Assembly (NCBI RefSeq): GCF_005080685.1
Contig: NZ_CP039371.1
Coordinates: 6,076,001 to 6,140,000 of the forward strand
Reading direction: 5' to 3'
Length of the DNA stretch: 64,000 nt
From: Pseudomonas putida
Lineage (GTDB): Bacteria; Pseudomonadota; Gammaproteobacteria; Pseudomonadales; Pseudomonadaceae
In this document: positions 19,518 to 31,785 of the stretch, piece by piece
How positions within the stretch are numbered: position 1 is the stretch's first letter
How the letters are laid out: each line of letters opens with the position of its first letter
The notes under the pieces: model-generated
Told to the model about the DNA's origin: nothing
Database searches by the model: none
The model's input: the letters and a program-made list of their open reading frames with translations, nothing else
Program-made: the position numbers and the translations under genes

Positions 19518-19768
19518 TTGAGACCCTGCCCGGAGTACATCAACACCTTCTCGGCCGCGTATTGCACACTGATGAAGCTCTTTTCGTCCCCCCAGGTACA
19601 GCTGCTCATGCCCAGTGCACCCGAGCACTCGGTGGGCGTGCCGAGCAACTGCTCGACCTCGGCCTTGTTCATGCCGGCCTTGAGCTTGGAATAGTTTTCC
19701 TGGTTGATCTTGCTGCACGCAGTCAGGACGACGCACAAGGACAACAGGGCGAGGGAACGCAACGACAT
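19514..19768 (-). CDS. small DUF3862/SmpA-like lipoprotein
   Basis: 84-residue lipoprotein with signal SLALLSLCVVLTAC (lipidated Cys18). The mature part, YSKLKAGMNKAEVEQLLGTPTECS, is the BamE/SmpA-type helix-hairpin found in many small outer-membrane lipoproteins, and CTWGDEKSFISVQYAAEKV matches DUF3862 proteins. It is the first gene of a two-gene unit with blc (four-base overlap) and is divergent from the chemoreceptor gene. The exact role is unknown; structural relatives bind peptidoglycan or outer-membrane proteins. Confidence 0.85.
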   Translation of the reverse strand: MSLRSLALLSLCVVLTACSKINQENYSKLKAGMNKAEVEQLLGTPTECSGALGMSSCTWGDEKSFISVQYAAEKVLMYSGQGLK

Positions 19769-19993
19769 GAAGGGACACTCCTGGACAGTAACTACAGGCA
19801 AGTGGCCTGCAGTGACCTTCGACGGGAAAATCGGTCCCTGGTTCCCTACTCTCCCCCCTTTCGTTTTTAGCCGTTGGTCGGCTGGTGCTGCGCAAACGTT
19901 CAAGCTTCTCCCGGACGGTGACGACACAGCGTATACGCTGTGGCACATCGCCATGGCAGCACTCTCCGAATTGCCTTGCGCAGACCGAAAAAA

Positions 19994-21886
19994 ATGACCA
20001 AGAACCTGAAGTTCAGCCACAAGATCCTGTTGGCCGCCGCCCTCGTGGTGGCCGTCGCCTTTAGCTGTTTCGTGCTGTTCAACGACTACCGCCAACGCCA
20101 GTCGTTGCGCAACGATGTACAGACCAACCTGCAAGACCTCGGTAGGCTGTCCGCAGGCACCATCCGCACCTGGCTCGACAGCCGCATCCAGTTGCTCGAC
20201 TCCCTGGCCCAGCAAGTGGCCGTGGATGGCCCAGCCACTACCAGCCTCGCGCGCAGCCTGGCACTGCCGGTATACGCTCGCAATTTCCAGCTCACCTACT
20301 TCGGCGGCCAGGACGGCAGCATGCAGTCGGTGCCGGCGGGTAACCGTGCCGCCGATTACGACCCACGCGCGCGCGGCTGGTACAAGGCCGCCAGCGGCGC
20401 CAGCCAGACCATCGTCACCGAGCCATACATCGCGGCGTCCAGCGGCAAGCTGGTGATCACGCTGGCTACCCCGGTGCAGCAGGATGGCCGACTGATCGGT
20501 GTCAGCGGCGCCGACACCGACCTGCAAACCATCAGCAACCTGGTCAACGCCCTCGATTTCGATGGCCAGGGCCACGCCTTCATCGTCAACGGCGAAGGCA
20601 AGGTGCTCATCCATCCCAAGGCCGAGATGGCGCTCAAGTCCCTGGCCGACCTCTATCCGCAAGGTACGCCGCGCATCGCCGCTGGCCTGCAGGCGGTAAG
20701 CGAGGGTGGCCGCGAGCAGTTCATCAGCTTCACCCGCGTCGAGGGCGTGCCGTCGGCCGACTGGTACGTCGCGCTGGTGCTGGATCAGGACGCCGCCTTC
20801 GCCATGCTCGGCGAGCTACGCACCTCGGCCATGGTCGCGACGCTGATCGCGGTAGTGGCGATCATCGCCCTGCTCGGCTTGCTGATTCGCGTACTGATGG
20901 CCCCGCTGCATGTGATGGGCCGGGCCATGCGCGACATCGCCGAGGGCGAAGGCGACCTCACTCGGCGCCTGACCATCCATGCCCAGGACGAATTCGGCAG
21001 CCTCGGCCAATCGTTCAACCGCTTCGTCGAGCGTATCCACGAGTCGATCCGCGAGGTGGCCTCGGCCACCGGCCAGGTCAATGCCGTTGCCGCACAGGTG
21101 GTGAATGCCTCCAATGCCTCGATCGACAAGGCCGACCAGCAATCCAGCCGGACCAGCAGCGTGGCTGCGGCGATCAACCAACTGGGCGCCGCCGCCCAGG
21201 AAATCGCCCAGAACGCGGCACTGGCCTCGCAGCACTCCAGCGAGGCGCGGGGCTTGGCCGAGGACGGCCAGCAAGTGGTGGGCAATACCATCGAGGTGAT
21301 GAACCAACTGTCGGCGCGCATCAGCGACGCCTGCGGCAACATCGAGACGCTCAATGCCCACACCGCCAATATCGGCCAGATCCTCGACGTGATCAGTGGC
21401 ATCTCCCAGCAGACCAACCTGCTGGCGCTCAATGCCGCGATCGAGGCGGCGCGTGCCGGTGAGGCCGGGCGCGGCTTCGCGGTGGTGGCGGACGAGGTGC
21501 GCAACCTGGCCCATCGCACCCAGGAATCGGCGCAGCAGGTACAGAGCCTGATCGAGGAACTGCAGGCCGGCGCGCAGACGGCGGTCAGCACCATGAACCA
21601 GAGCCGCCAGCACAGCGACCACAGCGTCGGCATCGCCAACCAGGCGGGTCAGCGCCTGGGCAGCGTTACCCAGCGCATTGGCGAGATCGATGGCATGAAC
21701 CAGTCGGTGGCCACCGCGACCGAGGAGCAGACGGCCGTGGTCGAGTCGATCAATGTCGACATCAACGAGATCAATACCTTGAATCAGGAAGGGGTACTGA
21801 ACCTGCAGAGCACGTTGCGTGCCTGCACCGACCTGGAGCGCCAGGCCGAGCGGTTGCAGCATCTGGTGGGGAGTTTCCGGATCTGA
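19994..21886 (+). CDS. methyl-accepting chemotaxis protein, PctA-like amino-acid receptor type
   Basis: Transmembrane chemoreceptor (630 aa) of class 40H-type layout: TM1 near residues 9-27, a periplasmic double-Cache domain (about 35-270), TM2 near 278-300, HAMP, and a signalling domain whose tip reads [22 protein letters not shown]. The ligand pocket has the amino-acid motif Y122-DPRARGWY and [11 protein letters not shown], with SGAD supplying the carboxylate that binds the amino group. Overall it closely resembles P. aeruginosa PctA in length and sequence as I recall it, which binds many L-amino acids. ATG 19994 ([10 protein letters not shown]) is chosen; a longer frame adds an implausible basic leader. 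The ligand range is inferred. Confidence 0.9.
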   Translation: MTKNLKFSHKILLAAALVVAVAFSCFVLFNDYRQRQSLRNDVQTNLQDLGRLSAGTIRTWLDSRIQLLDSLAQQVAVDGPATTSLARSLALPVYARNFQLTYFGGQDGSMQSVPAGNRAADYDPRARGWYKAASGASQTIVTEPYIAASSGKLVITLATPVQQDGRLIGVSGADTDLQTISNLVNALDFDGQGHAFIVNGEGKVLIHPKAEMALKSLADLYPQGTPRIAAGLQAVSEGGREQFISFTRVEGVPSADWYVALVLDQDAAFAMLGELRTSAMVATLIAVVAIIALLGLLIRVLMAPLHVMGRAMRDIAEGEGDLTRRLTIHAQDEFGSLGQSFNRFVERIHESIREVASATGQVNAVAAQVVNASNASIDKADQQSSRTSSVAAAINQLGAAAQEIAQNAALASQHSSEARGLAEDGQQVVGNTIEVMNQLSARISDACGNIETLNAHTANIGQILDVISGISQQTNLLALNAAIEAARAGEAGRGFAVVADEVRNLAHRTQESAQQVQSLIEELQAGAQTAVSTMNQSRQHSDHSVGIANQAGQRLGSVTQRIGEIDGMNQSVATATEEQTAVVESINVDINEINTLNQEGVLNLQSTLRACTDLERQAERLQHLVGSFRI

Positions 21887-21907
21887 AACCACTGGGGTCG
21901 ATTTGCG

Positions 21908-21997
21908 ACCCTTTCGCGGCACAAGGCCGCTCCTACAGGAAACTGCGATCCCTTGTAGGAGCGGCCTTGCGCCGCGAAAGGGCTGCAAAGCAGCCCC
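21908..21997. repeat. REP/BIME-type inverted repeat after the chemoreceptor gene
   Basis: Two inverted units of about 32 bp (CCCTTTCGCGGC at the left end, GCCGCGAAAGGG at the right), each containing the TAGGAGCGGCC core, flank a short spacer and are followed by a GGGCTGC-AAA-GCAGCCC hairpin. The layout is that of Pseudomonas putida REP pairs. It may also end transcription of the chemoreceptor and the convergent DUF924 gene. Confidence 0.85.
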
Positions 21998-22004
21998 ACT
22001 GGCA

Positions 22005-22601
22005 CTAGAACCTGGATCCAGGCTCCAGCAAGAAGTCCATCTCTTCACTGGTGCTCGGACGATTCAGCATCAGGTTGCGATGCGGGAAGCGCCCGAACCG
22101 GGCAATCACCCGCTGGTGCTGCTCGGCATAGTCGAGGAAGCCTTCGAACAAGCGCTGGTTGGCCTCAGGCTGCTCTTCCAGCAGCATCTGGTAGCGCTCG
22201 ACGCTCAGGTTCTGCCAATCGAGCACCTCGGCATGCTCCAGCACCAGCAGCACGAACACCCGCTGGATCGGCAGCAACTGGTAATCCCAGGCCTTCTGTA
22301 GCCCCTGCATCGCCACCACCTGCGCTCGCCGGTCGCCCTCGAAGGCGCGAGGCGTGTCGCGGTAGATCATGCGCGGCAGTTGGTCCAGCAAGATCAGCAG
22401 GCCCAGCCAGCCCTGCGGCGACTGCTGCCACTCGTCGAGCCCGCCCGCCAGGGCTTGCTCGACCAGATCGCCAAACAGCGCCTGGGCTTCGGCATCGTGA
22501 TGCTTGCCGAACCACAGCGTACTCTTCTCGTCAGCCACGGCCTGGGCACTGGTGCCCCAACCGAACCACCATTCCAGCAACGGCTGCCAAGGTGCGAGCA
22601 T
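22005..22601 (-). CDS. DUF924 family protein
   Basis: 198-residue soluble helical protein with the DUF924 hallmarks: LLILLDQLPRMIYRDTPRAFEGDRRA, LPIQRVFVLLVLEHAE and the C-terminal IARFGRFPHRN. The fold is tetratricopeptide-like. No biochemical function is established for the family. It starts three bases after the stop of fbp, so the two are likely co-transcribed, although the product gives no hint of a role in gluconeogenesis. Confidence 0.9.
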   Translation of the reverse strand: MLAPWQPLLEWWFGWGTSAQAVADEKSTLWFGKHHDAEAQALFGDLVEQALAGGLDEWQQSPQGWLGLLILLDQLPRMIYRDTPRAFEGDRRAQVVAMQGLQKAWDYQLLPIQRVFVLLVLEHAEVLDWQNLSVERYQMLLEEQPEANQRLFEGFLDYAEQHQRVIARFGRFPHRNLMLNRPSTSEEMDFLLEPGSRF

Positions 22602-22604
22602 GAC

Positions 22605-23615
22605 TTACTCCTTGTGGTAGGCGGTCACGCGCTCGACCTCTTCCTTCGAGCCGAGGATCACCGACACACGCTGGTGCAGGCTTTCTGGCTGGATGTCGAG
22701 GATACGCTCGTAACCGTTGGTGGATGCGCCGCCGGCCTGTTCGATGATGAACGACATCGGGTTGGCTTCGTACATCAGGCGCAGCTTGCCCGGCTTGCTC
22801 GGCTCGCGGGCGTCACGTGGGTACATGAACAGGCCGCCACGGGTCAGGATGCGGTGCACGTCGGCCACCATCGAGGCGATCCAGCGCATGTTGTAATTCT
22901 TCTTCAGCGGCCCGGTCTCACCGGCCAGCAGCTCGCCCACGTAGCGCTGTACCGGGGCTTCCCAGTGGCGCTGGTTGGACATGTTGATGGCGAACTCGGC
23001 GGTGGTTGCCGGCACCTGGATGTTCTCGTGGGTCAGGACGAAGCTGCCCAGTTCGCGGTCCAGGGTGAAGCCCTTGACGCCGTTGCCCAGGGTCAGGATC
23101 AGCATGGTCTGCGGGCCGTAGATGGCGTAACCGGCGGCGACCTGCTGGGTGCCTGGCTGCAGGAAGGCGTTTTCGTTGAGGGTTTCGTTCTGGCTCAGGT
23201 ACTCGTTAGGGCAACGCAGTACCGAGAAGATGGTGCCGACCGAGACGTTGACGTCGATGTTCGACGAACCGTCCAGCGGGTCGAAGACCAGCAGGTAGGC
23301 ACCCTTGGGGTACTTGCCCGGGATCTGGTAGGCGTTGTCCATTTCCTCGGACGCCATGCCGGCCAGGTGGCCGCCCCATTCGTTGGCTTCGAGCAGGATG
23401 TCGTTGGAGATCACGTCCAGCTTCTTCTGGACTTCGCCCTGCACGTTCTCGGTGCCCATGCTGCCCAGTACGCCGCCGAGGGCGCCTTTGGACACATGGT
23501 GGCTGATTTCCTTGCACGCACGCGCCACCACTTCGATCAGGAAGCGCAGATCGGCAGGGGTATTGTTGCTGCGGGTCTGCTCAATCAGATAGCGACTCAG
23601 GGTAACGCGGGACAT
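22605..23615 (-). CDS. fbp: fructose-1,6-bisphosphatase, class I
   Basis: Hydrolyses fructose-1,6-bisphosphate to fructose-6-phosphate, the committed gluconeogenic step. The 336-residue protein starts [17 protein letters not shown] and contains the metal-binding [24 protein letters not shown] signature and the GGLFMYPRD substrate segment. The [22 protein letters not shown] stretch near the C-terminus completes the catalytic site. Length is normal. The downstream DUF924 gene is three bases away; glgP lies upstream on the same strand, separated by 307 bp that hold a REP-type repeat. Confidence 0.97.
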   Translation of the reverse strand: MSRVTLSRYLIEQTRSNNTPADLRFLIEVVARACKEISHHVSKGALGGVLGSMGTENVQGEVQKKLDVISNDILLEANEWGGHLAGMASEEMDNAYQIPGKYPKGAYLLVFDPLDGSSNIDVNVSVGTIFSVLRCPNEYLSQNETLNENAFLQPGTQQVAAGYAIYGPQTMLILTLGNGVKGFTLDRELGSFVLTHENIQVPATTAEFAINMSNQRHWEAPVQRYVGELLAGETGPLKKNYNMRWIASMVADVHRILTRGGLFMYPRDAREPSKPGKLRLMYEANPMSFIIEQAGGASTNGYERILDIQPESLHQRVSVILGSKEEVERVTAYHKE

Positions 23616-23796
23616 GTATGGCTCCGAAGGATAGGGGGAGAAAACCCCCGCAGTTTACAGGGAGAGTTGCAGGCTAGCGAGCAAAGAGACTCGAGTTCCG
23701 GCCTTGAGTTCAGCAGGCACCCGGTCAGCGGTCGGTTGCCCCGTACACCAGGCCGCTCTCATAGAACAAAACATAACTCATTGTTCAGCTTGGCTC

Positions 23797-23884
23797 TGTG
23801 GGAGCGGGCTTGCCCCGCGAACACCGGCGAAGCCGGTGCCATTCACCGCGTCGCCCCATTCGCGGGACAAGCCCGCTCCCACAA
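23797..23884. repeat. REP/BIME-type inverted repeat between glgP and fbp
   Basis: TGTGGGAGCGGGCTTG at the left is matched by CAAGCCCGCTCCCACA at the right, with a perfect small hairpin CACCGGCGAAGCCGGTG (23822-23838) inside. It sits in the 307-bp gap 23616-23922 just after the glgP stop. The rest of that gap holds the fbp upstream region, where I see no clear operator. Confidence 0.85.
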
Positions 23885-23922
23885 GGGCTGGGTGATCTCC
23901 CACAGGGTTCCAGCGCGCTACT

Positions 23923-26373
<2,451 letters not shown>

Positions 26374-26571
26374 GCGGCATCCTCGGGCAAGTTGACGAAT
26401 ACGGAGGGAGACTGTTGAGCCTAGTCGGTTCGACCGGGAGCGACAGCCTGGGTTCGCGGTTTTCATGCGGCTTTTCGCAAAGCGCCGTGCAATCGGTCAA
26501 AAGGTTGTTCACAAATTGAACAACTCCGGTATGATCGCGCGCCCAAAGACCGTGATCCGCCCTATATAACG

Positions 26572-26976
26572 ATGAAAACCACCCTGATCGCCGCCGCCGA
26601 AGTCGACAGCCTGGAGACCTGGCAGCGCTACGCCAGCCACATGTGCCACGGCTGCCATTCGACCTGTTGCACCCTGCCGGTGGAGGTGAAGATCAAGGAT
26701 CTGATCCGCATTGGCGTGGTGGATGAGTTCGAAAAGGACGAGCCACCGAAGAACATCGCCAAACGCCTGCAGAAGGACGGCATCATCGAGCGCTTCAACC
26801 AGAAGTCGGGGATCTTCACCCTGACCCGGATGAGCAACGACGATTGCCTGTACCTGGATCGCAAGAGCCGCTTGTGCACGATCTACGACAAGCGCCCGGA
26901 TACCTGCCGCAACCACCCCAAGGTCGGGCCGCGGCCGGGGTATTGTGCCTATAAGCCCAAGGTGGCAGGGCGGTGA
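26572..26976 (+). CDS. YkgJ-type cysteine-cluster protein
   Basis: 134-residue soluble protein of the UPF0153/YkgJ family, which is thought to bind zinc or an iron-sulfur cluster through conserved cysteines. Here they are Cys25, Cys28, Cys32 and Cys33 (MCHGCHSTCC), with further cysteines in DDCLYLD, RLCTIYDKRPDTCRNHP and GYCAY. The ATG directly follows a short AT-rich leader, and the gene stands alone, divergent from glgP. The family has no demonstrated reaction; some members act in protein demethylation or cluster handling, so nothing specific is claimed. Confidence 0.9.
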   Translation: MKTTLIAAAEVDSLETWQRYASHMCHGCHSTCCTLPVEVKIKDLIRIGVVDEFEKDEPPKNIAKRLQKDGIIERFNQKSGIFTLTRMSNDDCLYLDRKSRLCTIYDKRPDTCRNHPKVGPRPGYCAYKPKVAGR

Positions 26977-27038
26977 TTTGCATTGTGAACGGGTGATGGC
27001 CACCGGGCGCATGTCTTGGTTCTGATGCCGTGGCGAAC

Positions 27039-27066
27039 ATCGAGCGCCGCCCGCGCGGCGCTCGAT
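27039..27066. repeat. perfect 12-bp palindrome with 4-nt loop
   Basis: ATCGAGCGCCGC and GCGGCGCTCGAT flank CCGC. The same ATCGAGCGCCGC core, in a less perfect form, lies at 31608-31641. There is no T-run, so it is not an obvious terminator for the YkgJ-type gene. It lies at the start of a gene-free stretch (26977-27420). Confidence 0.75.
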
Positions 27067-27231
27067 CTCATCGCCGCTGAAAATGTCACGGCGAACTCCT
27101 GAAACTCACAGCACATTCGGAACTCTCCTACACATGTGCCCTAGCGGCATCAGCCCCCGCGAAATACCCTACAAGCTCTGTCGGCTAGCGTCTGATTGTG
27201 GCTGGAAACCTATCTCTCTAGGCTGCCCAGG

Positions 27232-27417
27232 TCGCTGAACGGTTCAGCGATCGGGTGTGGAAACCCGGCAATTCAACATGATGACTGTCGTCATGACAGC
27301 TGTACGCGGGAGGCCTCGGGCCTACCGGGTTTATCATGTGCCTGGTTTTCCACCCCGTGTACAGCTGTCACCCCAATGTGTGGAAACCGAGGGGTGGCAC
27401 ATGAACTACATGGTGCC
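27232..27417 (+). other. dense array of stem-loops with a three-way-junction core (candidate structured RNA or leader)
   Basis: Consecutive perfect or near-perfect hairpins fill this stretch: 27232-27250 (TCGCTGAA arms), 27252-27267 (CGGGT/ACCCG), 27281-27294 (ATGAC/GTCAT), then a long 16-bp stem (GACAGCTGTACGCGGG at 27295-27310 with 27354-27369, one mismatch) that encloses two inner hairpins (27311-27323 and 27324-27346), followed by CACCCC/GGGGTG (27369-27374 with 27391-27396) and GGCAC/GTGCC (27396-27400 with 27413-27417). The motif GTGTGGAAACC appears twice (27255, 27378) and GGTTTTCCAC once inverted (27344). The last hairpin ends four bases before an ATG with no Shine-Dalgarno sequence. 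Function unknown. Confidence 0.6.
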
Positions 27418-27420
27418 AAT

Positions 27421-27702
27421 ATGACAAAGATCGTCCTCGCTCCACCCCACCACTTCGACCTACCAGACGGCACGACCCTCACCCATGCCATCTGCAAAAA
27501 CCTTGTCCCCCTCGACTACGTCGTGGTCAACATCACCCACTAGCTGATGATCGCCTACAACCATAGCCACCGCGCCCTTGACGGCATTGCCGATGAGCAG
27601 ACGCGAGAGACACTGGTAAATGGCCTGCGTGCCGTGCAGCTGGCCTGGGGCCAGGCAGATGCCTTGTCGATCGCCGTGGAGCGTAGCGGAAGCCTGCATT
27701 GA
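27421..27702 (+). pseudogene. small ORF interrupted by an in-frame amber codon
   Basis: From ATG 27421 the frame reads MTKIVLAPPHHFDLPDG and on to a TAG at 27541-27543 after 40 residues. The same frame continues without further stops as LMIAYNHSHRALDGIADEQTRETLVNGLRAV and ends at a TGA at 27700-27702. The second part reads like real protein (amphipathic helix, ordinary composition), so the simplest explanation is a nonsense mutation in a small Pseudomonas protein of about 93 residues. Its opening is like that of small proteins encoded beside DUF3077 genes, and such a gene follows 40 bp later. Alternatively the second half is a separate gene starting at ATG 27547. No ribosome site is evident for either start. 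Confidence 0.5.
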
Positions 27703-27742
27703 TCTGCGTCGCTTCCACAACAAGAATCAGGGAGAGGAACCC

Positions 27743-28003
27743 ATGACCGACGACAACAAGACTACCCCAGGCAAAACCTGCTTCTACCAGGGTGAAAAAC
27801 ACAAACAGGCCCTGTTCCAGATCGCCCCCGGCATTCCCTGCCAGCATGCCCGCGAACAAGCGTCCGAACTGATAGGCTGTGTCCGCGACCTCACGCTCAA
27901 CGCGGTAATGGACAACGACCCACAACAGATCTGGGCCGCGTACTACCTCAGCGCCCTGGCCAAGGCCTTAATGGACGACGCCGAGCTGGGCATGACAGGC
28001 TGA
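27743..28003 (+). CDS. DUF3077 family small protein
   Basis: 86-residue protein with the DUF3077 core: LFQIAPGIPCQHAREQASELIGCVRDLTLNAVMD, then IWAAYYLSALAKALMDDAELG. Members are small helical proteins found in many copies in Pseudomonas and have no known function. The start is well supported by GGGAGAGG seven bases before the ATG. It follows an amber-interrupted ORF and a heavily structured leader, and it ends at a strong shared terminator with typA. Confidence 0.85.
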   Translation: MTDDNKTTPGKTCFYQGEKHKQALFQIAPGIPCQHAREQASELIGCVRDLTLNAVMDNDPQQIWAAYYLSALAKALMDDAELGMTG

Positions 28004-28021
28004 CCATTACCGCAGACAAAC

Positions 28022-28054
28022 AAAAACGCCCCGGCCTTTCGACCGGGGCGTTTT
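28022..28054. terminator. bidirectional intrinsic terminator between the DUF3077 gene and typA
   Basis: A nine-base stem ACGCCCCGG/CCGGGGCGT (28026-28034 with 28043-28051) has an A-run before it and a T-run after it. It can end transcription from both convergent genes. Confidence 0.92.
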
Positions 28055-28072
28055 CATTCAGCCTGAGCTAAC

Positions 28073-29893
28073 TCAGTTCTTGGCTTTCTTGGCAGCGCGG
28101 GTACGCTCGCCTTCGTCCAGGATCTTCTTGCGCAGACGGATCGACTTCGGCGTGACTTCGCACAGCTCGTCGTCCTGGATGAATTCCAGGGCCTGTTCCA
28201 GGGTGTGGCGAACTGGCGGTACCAGGGCGATGACTTCGTCCTTGCCCGAAGCACGCATGTTGTCGAGCTTCTTGCCTTTGGTCGGGTTCACGCCCAGGTC
28301 GTTGTCACGGCTGTTCAGGCCGATGATCTGACCGTTGTAGATCTCCTGGCCGTGTTCAACGAACAGCTTGCCACGCGCCTGCAGGGTCTCCAGCGAGTAG
28401 GTCAGTGCCTTGCCGGTCTCGACCGAAACCAGTACGCCGTTGAGGCGGCCAGACATCTGGCCCGACTTCATGGTGTCGTAGCGATCGAAGATCGAGGTCA
28501 GGATGCCTGCACCGTTGGTCAGGGTCAGGAACTGGTTACGGAAACCGATCAGACCACGGGCTGGAATGTTGTATTCCAGGCGAACACGGCCCTTGCCATC
28601 CGGCACCATGTTGGTCAGGTCGCCTTTACGCAGACCCATCTCTTCCATGACCTTGCCCTGGGATTCTTCAGGGATGTCGATGGTGACGTTCTCGAACGGC
28701 TCCTGCTTGACGCCGTCGACTTCGCGGATGATCACTTCAGGACGGCCCACGGCCATCTCGAAGCCTTCACGACGCATGGTTTCGATCAGCACCGACAGGT
28801 GCAGCTCACCACGGCCCGAGACCTTGAACTTGTCAGGGGAGTCGGTTTCCTGAACACGCAGAGCAACGTTGTACAGCAGCTCCTTGTCCAGGCGGTCCTT
28901 GATGTTACGGCTGGTGACGAACTTGCCTTCTTTACCGCAGAACGGCGAATCGTTGACCTGGAAGGTCATGGAAACGGTCGGCTCGTCAACGGTCAGCGGC
29001 TTCATCGCTTCTACCGCATCCGGGGCGCACAGGGTGTCGGAAATGAACAGCTCGTCGAAACCGCTGATGCAGACGATGTCGCCAGCCTGGGCTTCTTCGA
29101 CGTCGATGCGGTGCAGGCCGTGGTGACCCATCAGCTTGAGGATACGACCGTTACGCTTCTTGCCGTTGGTGTCGATGGCGACGACCGGGGTGTTCGGCTT
29201 GACGCGACCACGGGCGATACGGCCAACGCCGATAACACCGAGGAAGCTGTTGTAGTCCAGTGCGGAGATCTGCATCTGGAACGGACCGTCACGGTCAACG
29301 CTCGGTGCCGGTACGTTGTCGACGATCGACTGGTACAGCGCGGTCATGTCTTCGCCCATGTCAGTGTGGTCCAGACCGGCGATGCCGTTCAGGGCCGAGG
29401 CGTAGACGACTTTGAAGTCCAGCTGTTCATCGGTGGCGCCGAGGTTGTCGAACAGGTCGAAGATCTGGTCCAGAACCCAGTCAGGACGCGCGCCCGGACG
29501 GTCGACCTTGTTGATCACGACGATCGGCTTGAGGCCGGCTTCGAAGGCCTTCTTGGTCACGAAGCGGGTTTGCGGCATCGGGCCGTCTTGGGCGTCGACC
29601 AGCAGCAGCACGGAGTCGACCATCGACATTACACGCTCAACCTCGCCACCGAAGTCGGCGTGACCGGGGGTGTCGACGATGTTGATGTGGTAGCCGTTCC
29701 AGTTGATGGCGGTGTTTTTCGCCAGAATGGTAATGCCGCGCTCTTTTTCCTGGTCGTTGGAGTCCATCACGCGCTCGTCGTTGAGCTCGTTACGCTCCAG
29801 GGTGCCGGATTGGCGCAGGAGTTTGTCGACCAGGGTGGTTTTACCATGGTCAACGTGGGCGATGATGGCGATGTTACGCAGATTTTCGATCAC
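28073..29893 (-). CDS. typA: ribosome-associated GTPase TypA/BipA
   Basis: Translational GTPase (606 aa) of the EF-G class that helps assemble the 50S subunit and supports growth in cold or stress. The G1 motif AHVDHGKTT, the switch II motif DTPGHADF, and NKVDRPGA are all visible. Domain II follows, then the BipA-specific C-terminal region ([24 protein letters not shown]). Length is normal. It ends at the shared terminator and lies 128 bp downstream of thiI on the same strand. Confidence 0.97.
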   Translation of the reverse strand: MIENLRNIAIIAHVDHGKTTLVDKLLRQSGTLERNELNDERVMDSNDQEKERGITILAKNTAINWNGYHINIVDTPGHADFGGEVERVMSMVDSVLLLVDAQDGPMPQTRFVTKKAFEAGLKPIVVINKVDRPGARPDWVLDQIFDLFDNLGATDEQLDFKVVYASALNGIAGLDHTDMGEDMTALYQSIVDNVPAPSVDRDGPFQMQISALDYNSFLGVIGVGRIARGRVKPNTPVVAIDTNGKKRNGRILKLMGHHGLHRIDVEEAQAGDIVCISGFDELFISDTLCAPDAVEAMKPLTVDEPTVSMTFQVNDSPFCGKEGKFVTSRNIKDRLDKELLYNVALRVQETDSPDKFKVSGRGELHLSVLIETMRREGFEMAVGRPEVIIREVDGVKQEPFENVTIDIPEESQGKVMEEMGLRKGDLTNMVPDGKGRVRLEYNIPARGLIGFRNQFLTLTNGAGILTSIFDRYDTMKSGQMSGRLNGVLVSVETGKALTYSLETLQARGKLFVEHGQEIYNGQIIGLNSRDNDLGVNPTKGKKLDNMRASGKDEVIALVPPVRHTLEQALEFIQDDELCEVTPKSIRLRKKILDEGERTRAAKKAKN

Positions 29894-30021
29894 AACTGTA
29901 TCTCGATCAGAGGATTCGGTTGCCGCCTAGTCTAGGCGGCCAATATGTACTGTTTAAGGCTCAGCGGGCCCGGCGGTCGGGAGGGCGATGGCGAATACTG
30001 CCGCCATACAACCCCGGCGTC

Positions 30022-31476
30022 TTATGTCGGACGATAAACACGCACATTGGCATGTCCCTCACTGAGCAGGTGGTGTGCGTGCAAACGGCTCATCACACCC
30101 TTGTCGCAATACAGCAGGTACTGGCGATTGCCATCGAGCTGCTTGAACTTGCTGTTGATCGCGTAGAACGGCATGGCCTGGACTTCGATGCCTTCGAGCA
30201 CCAGAGGTTCGTCCTCCTGGGCATCGGGGTGGCGGATGTCGATGACGATCTGACCGGGCAGGGCCTCGGCCACTTCCTCGATCTCGATGTCCTTGCCCAA
30301 CTCGTCGATCACGTGGTCGATGGAGATCAGCTTGGCGCGCTCCAGCGCACGCTCAAGTACCTCCATGTCGAACTGCTTCTCTTCGTGCTCCATGCGGTGG
30401 CGCTTGGCATGGGTGGTCGGGTTCACCGAGATCACCCCGCAGTACTCCGGCATGTGCTTGGCGAAGTCGGCGGTGCCGATCGCGTAGGCCTGGTCGATGA
30501 TGTCCTGCTTGTGGCTGGCCAGCAGCGGGCGCAGGACCAGCTTGTCGGTGGCCGAATCGATGATCGACAGGTTCGGCAGGGTCTGGCTGGACACCTGGGA
30601 AATCGCCTCGCCGGTGACCAGCGCATCGATCTCGAGGCGGTCGGCCATGCGCGCGGCGGCGCGCAGCATCATGCGCTTGAGGGTCACGCCCATGTAGCTG
30701 TTGTCGACCTTGTTGAGAATCTCGCCGACCACTTCCTCGAACGGCACGCTGATGAACAGCACGCGCTGGCTGCTGCCGAACTTCTTCCACAGGTAGTGGG
30801 CCACCTCCATCACCCCCAACTCGTGGGCACGGCCACCGAGGTTGAAGAAGCAGAAGTGGGTCATCAGGCCACGGCGCATCATCTGGTAGGCCGCCACGGT
30901 GGAGTCGAAGCCGCCGGACATCAGTACCAGGGTCTGCTCCAGGGCGCCCAGCGGGTAGCCGCCGATGCCCTGGTGCTGATTGTGGATCACGTACAGGCGC
31001 TGGTCGCGAATCTCGATACGCACCAGGACTTCTGGTGCTTTGAGGTCGATGCCGGCAGCGCCGCACTGCTGGCGCAACTGACTGCCGACATAGCGGTCGA
31101 CGTCCATCGAGGTGAAATCGTGGTGACCACCGCGCTTGCAGCGCACGGCGAAGCGCTTGCCGGCCAGCAGGTGGCCGAAGTGCTGCTTGCACTTCTCGAC
31201 GATGTCGTCGAAGTCGCCCAGCGGGTATTCCTCGACCTGCAGGAAGTGGGTGATACCCGGCGTGCAGCTGAGGCGCTCGACCATCTCGCGCTGGACCTTC
31301 TCGTCCTCGACGCGGGTGACCACTTCGAGATTGTCCCAGACACCATCGACCGCGAGCTCTGGATCGAGATCCTTGAGCACGACGCGGATGTTCTTGCCGA
31401 GCTGGCGGATGAAGCGCTTGCGCACCGGCCGGCTCTTGATGGTGATTTCTGGGAAGACTTTGACGATAAGTTTCAT
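30022..31476 (-). CDS. thiI: tRNA 4-thiouridine synthase ThiI with rhodanese domain
   Basis: Transfers sulfur to uridine 8 of tRNAs and can supply sulfur for the thiazole of thiamine. The 484-residue protein has the N-terminal ferredoxin-like and THUMP domains (about residues 1-165), an ATP-binding PP-loop [12 protein letters not shown], and a C-terminal rhodanese domain whose sulfur-carrying cysteine is in [11 protein letters not shown] cysteine in MPEYCGVIS fits the disulfide partner described for E. coli ThiI. The start is ATG 31476. On the opposite strand and diverging from it is glnA, 424 bp away. Confidence 0.96.
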   Translation of the reverse strand: MKLIVKVFPEITIKSRPVRKRFIRQLGKNIRVVLKDLDPELAVDGVWDNLEVVTRVEDEKVQREMVERLSCTPGITHFLQVEEYPLGDFDDIVEKCKQHFGHLLAGKRFAVRCKRGGHHDFTSMDVDRYVGSQLRQQCGAAGIDLKAPEVLVRIEIRDQRLYVIHNQHQGIGGYPLGALEQTLVLMSGGFDSTVAAYQMMRRGLMTHFCFFNLGGRAHELGVMEVAHYLWKKFGSSQRVLFISVPFEEVVGEILNKVDNSYMGVTLKRMMLRAAARMADRLEIDALVTGEAISQVSSQTLPNLSIIDSATDKLVLRPLLASHKQDIIDQAYAIGTADFAKHMPEYCGVISVNPTTHAKRHRMEHEEKQFDMEVLERALERAKLISIDHVIDELGKDIEIEEVAEALPGQIVIDIRHPDAQEDEPLVLEGIEVQAMPFYAINSKFKQLDGNRQYLLYCDKGVMSRLHAHHLLSEGHANVRVYRPT

Positions 31477-31521
31477 TGGGTTAACAGCGCGCGCAGGGCC
31501 TGCCGAAAATGAGGGGCGCGA

Positions 31522-31550
31522 ATTATAGCGGAAATTGCTCAGGTTTTGAC
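31522..31550 (-). promoter_or_regulatory. probable sigma-70 promoter of thiI
   Basis: Read on the minus strand there is a perfect TATAAT at 31527-31522, 46 bp before the thiI ATG. The -35 at 17-bp spacing reads GTCAAA, a weak match. A TGACCAA-CTT-TTGGTCA inverted repeat (31547-31563) overlaps the -35 side. Confidence 0.5.
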
Positions 31551-31607
31551 CAACTTTTGGTCAGGGCGTTTGAGAGGGATGCCAAAGGGCGGGTTTTACC
31601 CTGCCTG

Positions 31608-31641
31608 TGAGATCGAGCGCCGCGCGGGAGGCGCGATCTCA
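31608..31641. repeat. imperfect palindrome related to 27039-27066
   Basis: Arms TGAGATCG and CGATCTCA close a GC-rich centre that contains ATCGAGCGCCGC, the same core as the palindrome at 27039. It lies in the thiI-glnA gap (31477-31900). Confidence 0.6.
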
Positions 31642-31665
31642 GGCGCACCACAAAAACCGCGACTC

Positions 31666-31680
31666 GCACATATTTGGTGC
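31666..31680. promoter_or_regulatory. NtrC binding site upstream of glnA
   Basis: GCACATATTTGGTGC matches the GCAC-N7-GTGC NtrC consensus exactly. It lies about 120 bp upstream of the -24 element, a normal enhancer distance. A half-site (GCAC at 31710) may be a second, weaker contact. Confidence 0.8.
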
Positions 31681-31785
31681 AAAGCCTCAAAGAAACGCCT
31701 CCAAAGGGTGCACTTTTTCACGCCGGACGCCGGTCAAATGCCCGCAAACGCCCCCTTTTATCCCGCCCTCGCCATTTTCGGGCAC

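Noticed and set aside
19940..19993. Upstream extension of the chemoreceptor start
   Set aside because: The added 18 residues are basic and precede a canonical [19 protein letters not shown] start; no ribosome site supports the longer form.
27295..27369. Possible integron attC site
   Set aside because: The long stem resembles an attC fold, but there is no RYYYAAC/GTTRRRY pair at the ends and no integrase or cassette array.
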